Part shown: piece after piece, positions 11,512-22,746 of the stretch
Layout of the letters: the number at the start of each line of letters is the position of its first letter
Numbering within the stretch: the stretch's first letter is position 1
Made by a program: the position numbers and the translations under genes
Source: Sphaerolaimus hirsutus
Lineage: Eukaryota > Nematoda > Chromadorea > Monhysterida > Sphaerolaimidae
Length of the DNA: 64,000 bases
Assembly: GCA_964036195.1 (NCBI GenBank)
Contig: OZ038457.1
Coordinates: 24,252,787-24,316,786 of the forward strand
Direction of reading: 5' to 3'
The notes under the pieces: generated by a model
Told to the model about the DNA's origin: nothing
Seen by the model: only the letters and a program-made list of their open reading frames with translations
Databases searched by the model: none

Positions 11512-12570
11512 GGGTTGCAAAATCTCAGGGTAGAAAATAAAAATAAAATAAAAATAAAATGGAAACATTTTAAAATGAAAATAAAATTTGTATGAAAATT
11601 GAAATGTAAAAGAAATTGTAAAATTGTATAGAAATTCAAATCTTTGTAAAAAAATTGTAAAATTGTATAACAATCCCTTTTTTTGTAAACTTTTTATCTT
11701 GTTGCCGGAGTTTCTACCTGTTTATTCGCAGAACTGAGGGCAGTCCCAAGCTTCGTAAAGTCTCAAATGTCCTGTAAAATGTCATGCAAAGTGTCAATTG
11801 TCATGACAAATGTAAAATAAAGTATCAATTGTCATGACAAATATAAATTTAAGTGTCAATTGTCCAGCAAATTGTATCCTAATCGTATCTTTTGTGTCCA
11901 AATCATGTTCTTTTTAAATCCAGATCTTATGTATACAAAAAAAACACATAATATTTGGATACCAAACATAAGCTTTGGGTACAATTTGTCATGACAATTG
12001 CCACTTTGCGTGACATTTGACATGACACTACTTGACATTTTGTATGACAATTGACACATTACTTTACATTTGTCATGACAATTGACACTTTGCTTGCCAT
12101 GGCGCTTTTCATGGGCATGGCACCAAGTGCCACAGCTAACGATGGCAAAAAAAGATTCGAAAATTCGAAAACATTTTCGAATTTTCGAATTTTTCCGGAA
12201 TTTTCGAATTTTTATCTCACCCCTAGAAAAAACACTTAAAAATCGATTTATTTTTCAAAAAATTCGAAAATACTTTTCGAATTTTTCAGGCAATTCAAGG
12301 CACTCAAGTTCAACGTACTTCATACAACGACAATTGATACGAGGTGCTTATGAAAAAGCGAAACAAAACAGAAAAAATGTCCAAAAACGTTGAAATGTAA
12401 ACTGCCCTGTAAAATGTGAAATGTCATGGAGAGTGTCAAAAGTTATGAAAATGCCCTGGAAAAATGACGAACATATTTGCCATTTTCCACAGCATTTCCA
12501 TGACTTTAGACATTTTGCATAACATTTGACATTTCACAGAGAATTTTACAGGTGTCTGGGACTGCACATA
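11512..12570. mobile_element. CAGGGTTGC element remnant with CAGTCCCAAG MITEs
   Basis: Starts with CAGGGTTGCAAAATCTCAGG and AATAAAAT-rich sequence like the intact element at 45631-46725. It then contains CAGTCCCAAG...GACAATTGACACTTTG inverted-repeat sequence (from about 11734) and a second GTAAAATGTGAAATGTCATG / ATTTCACAGAGAATTTTACAGG pair (12400-12560). Between them is a CGAAAATTCG-rich stretch (12140-12310). The right boundary of the outer element was not found. Confidence 0.45.
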
Positions 12571-12611
12571 GGAACTGCACATATTTATAAGTAAAAGAGA
12601 TGTGATCAAAG

Positions 12612-12804
12612 ATATACTCCAGCGACATTACACTTTACAATGAAACCTACCATATCCCATCTGAATAAAAGAACAAACATAAAATTTTTTCATCATATTA
12701 ATCAAATTGCTTTGATAAATATGATGGAAAAAATTTTTGTTTGTTCTTTTATTCAGATGGGTTATGGTAGATTTCATTGTAGGTGTAATGTCGCTGGAGT
12801 ATAT
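12612..12804. repeat. 193-bp palindrome
   Basis: The sequence from ATATACTCCAGCGACATTAC to its complement at 12783-12804 forms two arms of about 85 bp around a short loop. Related half-sites occur near 12885, 16980 and 46760-46910, so it is a dispersed palindromic MITE rather than a unique structure. Confidence 0.75.
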
Positions 12805-15440
12805 GAGTGGTTTTGAGTATTGGTTTGAGAAGTACTCATATTCCATGCAGTTAGCACTGTATGCACTGAGTACGCTCAGTGTGCTATACTCAGGCGACAT
12901 TACACCCTACATTTTTCTGGTGGTAACACTCCATCATGACATCATAACCGCAGTCCGCAGTGAACTTACGGCTGATTGAACTGGTTTGGCGTCAGGATGA
13001 AATGGAGTGGAGTGGTGAATCAGTTCACAAGTTTTCAGTTGGCTGTCTGCCAGCCAAAGATAAAAATCATATCTATTTGTAGATTAGCATGTCTGCCGAG
13101 TATAGCCACTTCCAAAACAGTCCAAATTCTGTGTTTAAAGCTTCAGATCCAATATTTTTCCAAAAAAATTCGAAAATTATTTGAAAAAATTCGAAAAATA
13201 GCCAAAAAAATTCGAAAATTGCCAAAAAAGATTCGAAAATTCGAAAATTAAATTCGAAATTCGAAAATCAATTACCAGGAAAAATTCAAAAATTCGAAAA
13301 TTCATTTAGGAAAAAACACTTAAAAATTTAAATACTTTTTTTTGGAGGGTTTGTGATGGAATGGCGCCATAGTGCTGGAACCATTTAACGCTATTGCGGC
13401 TTTCCATCACCATCATTGTCTCCTGCACAACAAACAAAAAACTGCGCGACAAAATGTGTGTCGTGTACAAGTGGTGCCATGACACAACACTCTTTGGCGC
13501 CCTTATATGGCACCAGCGCCATGGCGCCATTCCATCACTACCTGCGCGACAAACTTCTGTCGTGCAAAAACTGCGCGACACAATTTTGTAGTGCGTTGGA
13601 ACTTATTCCGACCCCAGCATGTAGTCAAGGCGTTGGTGCCGCTGGTGCAGGCATCATAATTTTACAAAAACACTTTGAGCTGTAATCGCAGCATTAAAGA
13701 AAAAATACAATTAAATATCCCAGTTTATTCGGAATATATAATAAAATCTCTGAGAAAATCATTTATGCTTAGAAAAAATCTCAAAAAATCTGCGTACTCG
13801 GATTTTAATTTTATTTTATATCAAAGGGTGTTTGACAACGTAGAGTAGATAATGAAAAAGCAACTAAAGGAAGGTAAATACATATTTACATGTGTTGCTT
13901 CAATGATTTCATTTAAAATAACGTTACAACAAAAAGAACAATATTGTTTTCAGACAACGTCATGCATGTGAAAGAGCAAAATGTGACAAATTTTACACCA
14001 ACCACATCCTCAAAAACAAAAAAGTACTAAAAGCATCATCACCGCTAAGTCTGCACACTCTATCTCACCACTAATTTCTCGCAACAGAGTGTTTCCTTTT
14101 TTATATTGTCTTAGTCAATAAAAGATGTAGAAAAATCATGGAGAAAAGATAAACATAATTAATTAAATCTTATATTGTTTACATATAAATTTCCAGAGAT
14201 TTTTTTGAAAATGTTAGTCACTTAACTAGGTATTCACCAATGGCACATATTGCTTTTTGCCATGAGATTTTATGACATCTTTGTGGGTTGGTGCTAGTCA
14301 TTGTCTGCTTCACATATAATCTCAAATAAAATGTTTTATGAACCCCATTACAGATCCTGTAAAATGCTAAATATATGGTTGTTTCATTTGGTTGCATTTG
14401 TTTAATTACATTCGCTTCATCTTGCAAATGAAATGCTGATTTTACAGCCCCATTCCCGCATTTTCTAGAAGTGAAGCGTAGCTTTTTCAACACACATATT
14501 TTCACCTAAATTCACTTTGTAAATATTTACAGATTTTTTTCATATCATACAATAAACTTGTCTGCGTCACATATTTATCGTACAATAAACTTTCAGGGAT
14601 GCTCAAAGAGGGAGTAAACTGGGGGGGGGGCTGACTTTTCACGAAACTTTGAAAAAAACTGTACCTTTGCCAGCACAAAAACCTCAAAACCTTGTCTGGA
14701 TAGGTTTCATTATCAGAAACGTAAAACAAACCTCACTTGCAGAAATTGTGGCAGCAATGTGCACCAGAAATAGCGCATCATTCCATCACCACTCGCGAGA
14801 CTGAAATGTGGATAAAGAAACAATGTAAAAATGAACAATTATTTTAACTACTTCAGGTCGACACAGTTTAAAGCAATGCTTGTGCATTTCGGTCAATGAA
14901 TTTGAACAGTTATATTTGCCATTCAAGCAAAAACTGTTCTGAAAGAAGAAAACGTAAAGAATGGTGGCTTATCAACAACGTACTGTTAGCATTATTTTTT
15001 TGTGACCTACAGTTAGCAGTGACCAGCAATGGTACTTTCAAAACACTGTTTTTAATTAATTAAATACGATGAGCGACGGACTCATCTGAGCAGAGCAGTG
15101 CGTCATTTTCTATGGCAATTGAATGAGTATTCATGTCACATAAATGCATAAATACCTGCCCCTTCGATCTCAGTAAAGTAGGCAGTATAGAACATTAAAA
15201 TATTTAAATTCGCCCCTTTAAATAGAATCACATTCATCCAGGAGTTTATATTCCCTCAACCGTCTATCATTCAAATAATTACGGTATCACAATTGTCTAT
15301 TTAACAACCCTGGCTTGGGAAGGTTCTATCTTTACATACAGTGACTGTTGTCATTCAGCGGTTCGGTAGTCAATGGATACCAAAAGCACATGACACAAAC
15401 ACAATAGGTCGGCCCGCAAAACATTTGGCGCGCTCAAACA
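12805..15440. other. Intergenic, repeats only
   Basis: Contains a CGAAAATTCG low-complexity run (13150-13310), a GGCGCC-bearing hAT-like remnant with CATCACTA-type ends (13350-13540), and AT-rich sequence with no recognisable exon. A G-run (14615-14632) interrupts otherwise plain sequence. Nothing else could be supported. Confidence 0.5.
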
Positions 15441-15450
15441 ATGCCCGAAC

Positions 15451-15460
15451 TATAAATTAT
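15451..15460 (+). promoter_or_regulatory. TATA box of the small secreted-protein gene
   Basis: TATAAATTAT lies 146 bp upstream of the ATG at 15597. Downstream sequence (TCAAACACAGCTTTCAGC) is a plausible transcription start region about 30 bp away. Inference from position and motif only. Confidence 0.55.
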
Positions 15461-15596
15461 TCCTCAAACACAGCTTTCAGCTTCAAAAGCATTTCTCTGC
15501 CAAACTAGGCTACCATATAGCGCATTCTCATAGCACCTCCAAACCACATTTTTAACCCATCGACTTCGAAATCATCCAACTTTGAAAGTCATAAAA

Positions 15597-15872
15597 ATGC
15601 TTCTGCGCTGCACTTTGCTTTCTCTGGCACTTTTCGCATTGGTTTTGGCACAGGGCCAAGGTCCCCCTCCAGGGGGCAATAAGGGCAGGGGACCACCACC
15701 AAAGGGCACTAAGGGCAGGGGACCACCGCCGAAAATCAACCCGTGCATGAAAGTCGATGGTAAATTTTGTGTTACAATTATAATACAATTGACAATGGAA
15801 TCTGGAAGTGTCGTTGTGCCCATACACAGAGTAGTTGACATCGCAAATAAATCTCAACTACCTAAAATTTAA
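15597..15872 (+). CDS. Small secreted Gly/Pro-rich protein
   Basis: A single-exon frame of 91 codons from ATG at 15597 to TAA. The start is the first in-frame ATG; a longer reading would need a TTG. Residues 1-19 (MLLRCTLLSLALFALVLAQ) are a clear secretory signal peptide. Residues about 20-46 hold three GPPP repeats, two in the form KGRGPPPK, followed by a short C-terminal region with two cysteines (NPCMKVDGKFC) and a hydrophobic beta-like stretch. The gene has an upstream TATA box and two AATAAA signals 48 and 62 bp past the stop, so it looks complete and expressed. The family is not recognised; a secreted matrix, cuticle or antimicrobial-type peptide are all possible. Function unknown. Confidence 0.7.
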   Translation: MLLRCTLLSLALFALVLAQGQGPPPGGNKGRGPPPKGTKGRGPPPKINPCMKVDGKFCVTIIIQLTMESGSVVVPIHRVVDIANKSQLPKI

Positions 15873-15919
15873 AGCATCACACTTAACAGAAACAATGAAA
15901 ATTAATGCAATCAAATGCA

Positions 15920-15939
15920 AATAAAAGAAATGCAATAAA
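15920..15939 (+). terminator. Two poly(A) signals
   Basis: AATAAA occurs at 15920-15925 and 15934-15939, shortly after the stop codon at 15872, and fits the 3' end of the small secreted-protein gene. Confidence 0.6.
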
Positions 15940-16124
15940 AGCTTAACTACGCTCTATCACTTAGGAAACTTGACATCACATAATAAACTAAAATTTAGTT
16001 GACACGAATGTTTATGTCAACTATGAAGTGTGTGAGGGCCCGTTCGTATCGGTATAGGCTCACATTACATATAGGTAACATTTTTCACGCGCAATATAAC
16101 ATACACGTAACGTGCCCAACCCAG

Positions 16125-16256
16125 ACGAGACTCTCAAAAAGTGGAAAGACAAGGCTGCCGACGCTTTGGGCCAAGACAGACCGAGTTCGGCTGAAGACGC
16201 GTCGGTAGGATCGGAAGAAATAGACACTGGAGATGACGGAAGCTCGTCACCCAGCG
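16125..16256 (+). CDS. Exon of charged multi-exon protein (exon a)
   Basis: Acceptor ...CAACCCAG, donor CG|GTGAGT. The exon is 132 nt, phase 1 at both ends, and open in one frame. It encodes KKWKDKAADALGQ, then a Ser/Glu/Asp/Gly-rich stretch. The upstream part of the gene was not found; the preceding small secreted-protein gene has its own stop and poly(A) signals, so it is taken as separate. A MITE (16346-16510) sits in the following intron. No known family recognised. Confidence 0.6.
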
Positions 16257-16345
16257 GTGAGTCACTCAAACGGGGTATACCTACCTATATTTGATGGTAA
16301 AAACATGATGCCTTGTGAAGTTGTGCCGCGGCGACATGGTGACTA

Positions 16346-16510
16346 GGGGCAGTCCCAGACCCTGTAAAATTTCAAATGTCATGCAAAGTGTCTAAAGTCA
16401 CGGGAAATTCAGTGTAAAATGGCAATCTGGTTGCCACTTTGCAGGGCATTTTCCATGACTTTTGAAACTTTGCATGACATTTGACATTTTACAGGGTCTG
16501 GGAGTGGCAC
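16346..16510. mobile_element. MITE, CAGTCCCAGACCCTGTAAA ends, in intron
   Basis: Left GGGGCAGTCCCAGACCCTGT and right ACAGGGTCTGGGAGTGGCAC are inverted, followed inward by AAATGTCATGCAAAGTGTC motifs on both sides. Family members occur at 20011, 23567, 45887 and 51121. Confidence 0.75.
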
Positions 16511-16751
16511 TATTTCGGTGATCTACTCACTCGTTTTCACGGTAGAGAAGTGGAACATCAAAACCAAAAGGCGCGGGTAGAATTGCTGGCGCGGGTAGAA
16601 AAGAACAGCTTTATTTATGGCAGTCCGGCACTGGCGCGGAAATAAAGCACTTCTTTTCAGGAATTAAAAGTAAACAAATTATAACTTTCTCACAACCGAA
16701 CACAACATAAAAAGTACTACTTTAGAAACTACTCTCCAAAAATCCTTACAG

Positions 16752-16874
16752 GAGAGGTAAAGCGTCGCAAGCGGCAAGCAGACATCGATGCCGACGCCGA
16801 CAATCAGGTTGATGTCGACAACGAGGTCGACCTCGACACGGAAGTCGACTCAGTGGAGGACTCAGCTGGCAGCG
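16752..16874 (+). CDS. Exon of charged multi-exon protein (exon b)
   Basis: Acceptor CTTACAG, donor CG|GTGAGT, 123 nt, again phase 1 to phase 1. Encodes a basic cluster KRRKRQ, possibly a dibasic or furin-type cleavage site, followed by an Asp/Val/Glu-rich run (repeated VD/DAD motifs). Codons end mostly in G or C, unlike the flanking AT-rich intron, which supports real coding. Splices in frame to exon a and exon c. Confidence 0.65.
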
Positions 16875-17452
16875 GTGAGTGCGCCGGATTCTGAACACGT
16901 TCTGGCTAAAATACGAGTGATGGCCGAACGGATGAGCACCCCTTGGTATACTCCACCGAACGGACAATTTAGAGTGGAGTCTACCGTAACCCATCTGAAA
17001 AAGAACACAAAAAATATTATTTTCCTCAACACTTTACATTGCTTTCACTGTCGGTGAATTTGGCACAGAATGGATATGTTTTCGTTCGATTACAGCGCCG
17101 TCATTCTCAGTGAAGCATGTGGCCAGGCCAGCATACATAAATTCCCCCATATAGAATTTTTCCCCGCGAACTATTCCCCCATGTAAGACGACTGAATAAA
17201 AAAAATTCTCCCCCCCCCCGCTTTGAATAATTCACCCTCAAAGTATATGAACAATTTGTTATGTTCAATTTGAACAAAAACGGTATTTTTAGTGTTTATC
17301 AAGCGTACGTTGTGGAATGAGTGGATAAACATGCTTGAAAATTTTGACGAAACCCTCCCCTTGAATAGTTCCAGTGGGCAGAGTGAAGTTTCCATCCATC
17401 CCTAAACTCCGCCCATAATCTGAAACAAACAAACACCCCCCTCTTACACCAG

Positions 17453-17644
17453 AATCATCTGAATCTGAATCTAACTCCGCCTCCGCGGAGAACAAACGGG
17501 GCAAAAATGGACCCAAAGGTCCCAAGACCAGGGCCAGGCGCCAGGCGCTGCAGAACCAAATGAACAAGGGCATGGAGAAGGTGAAGCAAACCATGCAGGA
17601 ATTGAATTTGCAGATGCCCGACCGCCTCAAGAAGCTTGTGAGAG
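17453..17644 (+). CDS. Exon of charged multi-exon protein (exon c)
   Basis: Acceptor CTTACACCAG, donor AG|GTAGGA, 192 nt, phase 1 to phase 1. Encodes a Ser/Glu-rich start, a basic Gly/Lys/Arg segment (KRGKNGPKGPKTRARRQ), then an amphipathic, likely helical part rich in Gln, Met, Lys and Leu (MNKGMEKVKQTMQELNLQM). The run of symmetric phase-1 exons is typical of modular extracellular or secreted proteins. Confidence 0.7.
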
Positions 17645-18002
17645 GTAGGATTTTTTCGTGGACTCGAGGTCTTGGGAGATTTATTTTTAAGTTTTTTTTT
17701 GTTCTTTTATTTTCAGAAAATAACAAAAAATCTGTAATTTATTCATATTTTATCCAGAAATTTAAAAATATTTGATTGTGAGAAGAAAATATAAAAACTA
17801 ATTCATCAATATTTTTATGGTTTCTCTGCATTTTTCATAGCTTTTTGAGATGTTTTCTAAGTTTATATTTAATTATATTTCCTCAATGCTAGTGGCCATG
17901 CGCTTTTTGTAAGAAGCTAATAGTGTGCCGCCAGCTTATTTTTCATTTTCACTTCGCCAAGTGAAAGGCACTCGTGCAAAATGAACATTTCGTCGAACAC
18001 AG

Positions 18003-18073
18003 GTGAGAAAGTCTCCGTAAATGACATCAAAACAACACTGCGTGAGGCAGCCAAACCCATCGATGTCACACAG
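18003..18073 (+). CDS. Exon of charged multi-exon protein (exon d)
   Basis: Acceptor CGAACACAG, donor CAG|GTAAAA, 71 nt, phase 1 to phase 0. Encodes GEKVSVNDIKTTLREAAKP and IDVTQ. It contains VNDI, repeated at the start of the next exon (KVNDID). An ATG just upstream (17981) is in another frame and is not used. Confidence 0.6.
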
Positions 18074-18117
18074 GTAAAATAAAGGGGCCGTGGAAAACGT
18101 TGGACCGGATGCACCTA

Positions 18118-18541
18118 CCGAATTTCCTCGAAATACCCCCCGGGGGTGATTGTTTCATCGTGGTCCCGAGAGGGGGGGGGGGGTTAAACGAGGGGGGGTT
18201 ATTATTTCGCCAGAAATTTTCTCAAATCCTAGTACAAAATGGTCGTTTGTCATGTACACTGGGGTAGAAAAATGCAGCAATAACTGACATGTATAGACTC
18301 CTGTAGACTAATAGTAGTACGTAGATGGTATAAACACTGTTCTAACGTGATTACGACATTGTTTTAACGTGTTCTGCACTAGGCAGAACACAAACTGCAG
18401 TATTTGTCATGTACGTTTTCTTTACACTCAATCTGGGGGGGGTATTTCGAGGGGCGGGGTGATTGTTTCATAGTGGTCCCGAGAGGGGGGGGGGGTCAAA
18501 CGAGGGGGGTATTTCGAGGGGGGGTATTTCGAGAAATACGG
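18118..18541. mobile_element. Full-length G-run MITE in intron
   Basis: Left end CCGAATTTCCTCGAAATACC and right end CGAGAAATACGG, flanked by TA (18116-18117 and 18542-18543). The 424-bp body, including ACGTTTTCTTTACACTCAAT and G runs of up to 12, is the most complete uninterrupted copy and a useful reference for the family. Confidence 0.82.
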
Positions 18542-18767
18542 TATATCCTTGATTATGCCCCATTTGAATAACAACTGTCAAATTGTCTGACAAAAAAATC
18601 CCCATGGAATGTTATTCGATTATAAACGGTAATGTATTTACTCTACAGAAATACGGCACCCAATACCATTCGATTTTGAGTAAATTTTTGACTTTTTAGG
18701 GTTTTTTTTGTCACAATACATACATTATACATTCGCCTCTAATTTGAAACCGTTTTGAAATTTACAG

Positions 18768-18955
18768 ATCCAAAATTTCAAAGTGAACGACATCGACAAC
18801 CTGGTGGCCGATTTCGGACCAGACACGCAGTTGTGCCAGGAATTCAAGGGCAAACTTAAGGCGCGCTTCCAGAAAATGAAGGAACGCAAGGAGCTGGATG
18901 CGGAGGAAAAAGAAAAAGTTAAAGAGGCGTTCAAAATGGGACTGCATAAGCTGAA
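18768..18955 (+). CDS. Exon of charged multi-exon protein (exon e), next to gap
   Basis: Acceptor AAATTTACAG, likely donor AA|GTGCGT, 188 nt, phase 0 to phase 2. Encodes IQNFKVNDIDNLVADFG, then a Lys/Glu-rich helical segment with one Cys (QLCQEFKGKLKARFQKM, and DAEEKEKVKEAF). Coding quality is high. The 200-N gap starts 42 bp downstream, so the rest of the gene is missing. The helix-rich, Cys-bearing end may be a small secreted helical domain, but no family could be assigned. Confidence 0.7.
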
Positions 18956-18997
18956 GTGCGTATTTATTTTCTTGTTCCCTATTTTCGAAACCCGACC

Positions 18998-19197
18998 NNN
19001 NNNNNNNNNNNNNNNNNNNNNNNNNNNNNNNNNNNNNNNNNNNNNNNNNNNNNNNNNNNNNNNNNNNNNNNNNNNNNNNNNNNNNNNNNNNNNNNNNNNN
19101 NNNNNNNNNNNNNNNNNNNNNNNNNNNNNNNNNNNNNNNNNNNNNNNNNNNNNNNNNNNNNNNNNNNNNNNNNNNNNNNNNNNNNNNNNNNNNNNNN
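18998..19197. other. Assembly gap (200 N)
   Basis: Exactly 200 N. The same length as the gap at 43753, so it is a placeholder rather than a measured distance. Confidence 0.99.
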
Positions 19198-19249
19198 GTG
19201 ATTAATTAGTGTGACTGGGTTGATCTTTTTGTTGTGAAATTTAAAGCTA

Positions 19250-19681
19250 TCGTTTTTCCTCGAAATACCCCCAGGGGGTTTATTTTTTCAGAGTGGAAAT
19301 TTTGAGGGGGGTATTTCGGGCGGGGGGGGGGGGTTATTATTTCGTCAGAGATTTTCGGGGAGGTCATACCAAAGGATACGCTTTAACATATCGCAAACCG
19401 GTAATAAACGTGACGAAATAGGGTACATAAGGACATAACAGGGACGTAAACGTACATCGCTACATACGCAAACTAGCGTATACGTATAAATCTAACTGCG
19501 ATGCAAAATGGTCGCAATAAATACATCATGTTCCTTGACTACATGATGTATTTATTCCTACTACTTATTCCAGAGGGGGGGGGGGTATTTCGAGGGGGGT
19601 TTATTTTGTCCTCAGCTCGAAAGCACCTGGGGGTATTGCGAGAGGGGGTTAATTCAAGGGGGGTATTTCGAGGAAATACGG
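19250..19681. mobile_element. G-run MITE with proven TA target
   Basis: Copy 1 reads AAAGCTACTCAAACT; here AAAGCTA is followed by the element and then TACTCAAAC. The left end has drifted to TCGTTTTTCCTCGAAATACC; the right end is GAGGAAATACGG. Confidence 0.85.
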
Positions 19682-19740
19682 TACTCAAACTTTAACAGTT
19701 GTATACGGGATTAAAACTAAAATAAACATTGATTGATGAT

Positions 19741-20673
19741 CAGAGTTGTGCAAATACCGGTATTTTTGGAAAACGTAAACGTAAACGTAAATACCTTTTC
19801 CAAATCAAAAGTATAAATACTAAAACGTAAGGTATTTTTAAAATACCAAGGAATACGTAAAAAAAAACGTAAACGTAAAAAAATTTATACACTGTATTTG
19901 CCATTGTGCTTTGCAAAATACCATTTTTTTCACATTGAGATGGGTCAATCGCTGCATCTGTAGCACTTTCTGTTGTAAGTGTGACCAAATCAACTACGCT
20001 GGTGATTCCAGGGGAGTCCCAGACCCTGTAAAATGCTTTGTAAAATATCAAATTGCATGCAAAGTGTCTAAAGTTATACAAAATGCCCTGAAAGGTGGCA
20101 CATTTTTGCCATTTTGCTGGGAATTTCAAATGAGTTTTGACATTTGCATGAAGTTTTACATTTTACAGGGCATCCTACAGAGTCTGGGATTGGCACCAAA
20201 GCTTGCACTCGCCCTGCCAGTTTCACAACGTGTGCTAGGTACCGTACTCACACTTGTTGCAAGTGCGTCGTCGGAATTCATCACAATAAAATTTATAAAT
20301 GCAAGCCTCCAATAACAAACAAAAAGGTTTCTGTGTTCAGCATTTGAACACATTTATGAATATGTACCCAGTATTCATGTGTAAGTGCAAGCGTGCAGTG
20401 ACTTTTTTATTCACCTCTTTTTTGTACATATACATTTTACGTTCATGCAAAAACATAAGAATCTTGTTGGCTGCAGGTGGTGCAGCCGATTTGAACATGT
20501 GCACGTGTGTACGATCACAAGTTTTTTACGTTTTCCTTAGTACCCGGGTATTTTGGTCAGGAAAACGTAACAAAACGTAATGGTATTTTTGGAAAACGTA
20601 AACGTAAACGTAAGTATAAATACCCGAATAACCGGGTATTTCGGGTAAACGTAAATACGTTTTTCCAACTCTG
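19741..20673. mobile_element. hAT-type element, CAGAGTTG ends (copy 1)
   Basis: Ends CAGAGTTGTGCAAATACC and the complement of CAGAGTTGGAAAAACGTATT, flanked by a perfect 8-bp duplication TTGATGAT (19733-19740 and 20674-20681). The empty site is preserved at about 5202. Subterminal AAACGTAAACGTAAACGTAA tracts flank both sides. A CAGTCCCAGACC MITE is nested at 20011-20193. No transposase frame. Confidence 0.9.
20011..20193. mobile_element. MITE, GTCCCAGACCCTGTAAA ends, nested in hAT
   Basis: GGGGAGTCCCAGACCCTGTA at the left and ACAGAGTCTGGGATTGGCAC at the right are inverted, with AAATTGCATGCAAAGTGTC-type inner repeats. Confidence 0.65.
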
Positions 20674-20967
20674 TTGATGATAGAAAATATGACACATATC
20701 TAATGCTCTGAAAATCACTCTACAAAATCAATCTACCTAAACCTACCGTATTTCCTCGAAGTGTCCCCGCTTGAATTACCCCCACCCCTCGAAAGACCCC
20801 CAGTCTGGGCGAGATGATGAAAAAATACCCCCCTTCGAAATACCCCCATCTGGTACAATGTACATCATGTATGCAATGTACACACATGTATTTATTGATA
20901 CAAATTTGCCTCGCGGTTGCATATAGGTATGTATACAAGTTTGTGTAGATATATAAGTATTTATATA

Positions 20968-21313
20968 CCGTATTTGCTTGAATAGTACCCCCCCCTTGAA
21001 TAATTCCCCCCCTGCGAATAATCCCCCCCTGTAAGACGAGTGAGGAAATAATAATTCCCCCCCTCGAATAATTCCCCCCTTAAAAGATTTAAACAATTGT
21101 TTGTGTCCAATATTAACAAAAGTGGCACGTTCTTGCGTTTAGAAAGCATATTTCATGAAATGTGTTGATAGAAACATGCTTGAAAACTTTGACGAAATAA
21201 TAATTCCCCCCCTCGAATAATTCCCCCCCTCGAATAGTTCCCCCCTCAAAAAAGACAAAAGACAAAAAAGACAAAAAAGACAGTTCCCCAGGGGGATTAT
21301 TCAAGCAAATACG
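20968..21313. mobile_element. CCGTATTTGC G-run MITE with proven TA target
   Basis: CCGTATTTGCTTGAATAGTA at the left and its complement form at the right, flanked by TA. Copy 1 has the empty site TATTTATATATGTGCAAAT near 5390. Confidence 0.88.
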
Positions 21314-21690
21314 GTATGTGCAAATTTACCAATTTTGTCACCCTTATTACCAGTTATAGGTATGTAAAAGCATAATATTTGCTATGATCATTCACAAACA
21401 TTTCTGACGAAATAATAAAAGCCCCTCGAATAAGCCCCCCACTCGAATTAACCCCCCTAAATATTTGCTGGCGAAATAATAAACAGCCAGGGGGTATTTC
21501 GAGGAAATACGGCATAAAATGACGCGGTTTTCTCTGGCTCTTCAGTCGTCAGTAGTGATGTAAAAAGTGCCAGGATATTGGTGCCAAGCGCCGAAAGCGC
21601 CATGGCGTTTTTCCGACCCCCAGGGCCAAGCGCCAGTGGAGTGGCGCCGAAGCAAAATGGTGCCAAGGTATGAAATGATAATACCAGAGG

Positions 21691-22560
21691 GCATAGACGA
21701 AAAATGTTCCAAATTTCTGGCAGTGACAGTGAGTGACAGGTATTCTAGAGGCGGTGACAATAAATAGTAATTTTTTAAGTCATAGAATGAGAAAAAGTGA
21801 GAAAAATCGCTAAAAATAGGTGGAAATGACTAAAATAGGTATATAAGCACATATATAGCCAACAATAGTCTAAAAATGGGCAATAATAGCAATAATAGGC
21901 ACGGCACAATAGTGGTTTTGAAGGTGGGTAAAAACTGGGTAAAAAGTAATGAAACTTGACAAATTTTCTAAATTTTGGAATTTTTCAAATTGAACTGGAA
22001 ACCCGATTTGAAAAGCATACTTGAAATTTTTCAAAATTTGAAGTCATTTGAGAAAAATTACTTAAAATTAAAACACTTTCCTGTAGAGTGTTTATCAATA
22101 GTGTTACAAAATGCCGAACATCTAAGCATAAAATATATTCTTCACAAAAATGCATTGCGAAAGCAGAGTGCAAAGCAAAATCCTAAAGGCATCGACTGAA
22201 CGGCTTCTACACTCACTTGATCAATGCTCACTTTATTCATGCAAATGTGTACGCAAACGTGACGTACTAGGTATTTCAAACATTTGAATTTAGGCGGGTG
22301 CTGCGTGCAGCGGGTTTCGCCTGGCCCAGCCCCGAGAACACTTTTTTTGTTCGCCGAATGCTAATTTCGGAATGCACGCTGCCTAATTCATCTACTATGG
22401 AATGTCCCCCCAGAAAAATTTTTTTTTTGTTGCACAGAACCACTAATCAATGAATCTGGCGGTGATTGTCATCGCGAAGACATCTCATTTTGTGGCGGTG
22501 ACATCCCAAAAGCAGGCGGTGACAATCACTGCGTCACCGCCACATTTTTCGTCACTGCTG
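21691..22560. other. No gene recognised
   Basis: Low-complexity AT sequence with TAAAAATAGG-type runs (21780-21910), then plain sequence up to the edge of the segmental duplication at about 22561. Upstream astacin exons were looked for here and not found. Confidence 0.5.
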
Positions 22561-22607
22561 CTGTCTATATCACTATATCTCTTTATTTGAACAATCCACA
22601 ATTTCAG

Positions 22608-22718
22608 CAAGAGGCACTGTGATTCCACTGAAGCAAGGGGTAGAAACTGGACAAAGAACGCACCTGAGCATGTGGGATGCTTTCGAAGTCAATGTGGCAT
22701 ATTGCATGGATACTCTGG
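22608..22718 (+). CDS. Astacin domain-end exon, truncated gene copy
   Basis: Acceptor AATTTCAG, donor GG|GTAGGT, 111 nt. It encodes the end of an astacin (M12A) metalloprotease domain: VIPLKQGVETGQRTHLS, then DAFEVNVAYC, matching the family pattern P-x-x-P...IGQRxxLSxxD...N-x-x-Y-x-C. It ends in phase 1 and joins in frame to the ShKT exon at 23415. No zinc-site or Met-turn exon was found upstream, because the duplicated segment begins just before this exon. Compared with U2 it lacks one codon (RGTV against RDAGV). Likely a non-functional partial copy, though it could have been recruited by another promoter. Confidence 0.8.
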
Positions 22719-22746
22719 GTAGGTTCACATTGTATTCACACCAGAG

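Larger units (their letters stand above)
19198..21690. repeat. Duplicated block C, copy 2 (interrupted)
   Basis: The same sequence as 5098-5760, broken by a G-run MITE (19250-19681), a hAT-type element (19741-20673), a partial G-run MITE (about 20747-20845, right end lost) and another G-run MITE (20968-21313). In copy 1 the first, second and last junctions are intact. Confidence 0.85.

Noticed and set aside
15552..15857. Minus-strand frames over the secreted-protein gene
   Set aside because: Shadow frames; the plus strand has signal peptide, TATA box and poly(A) signals.
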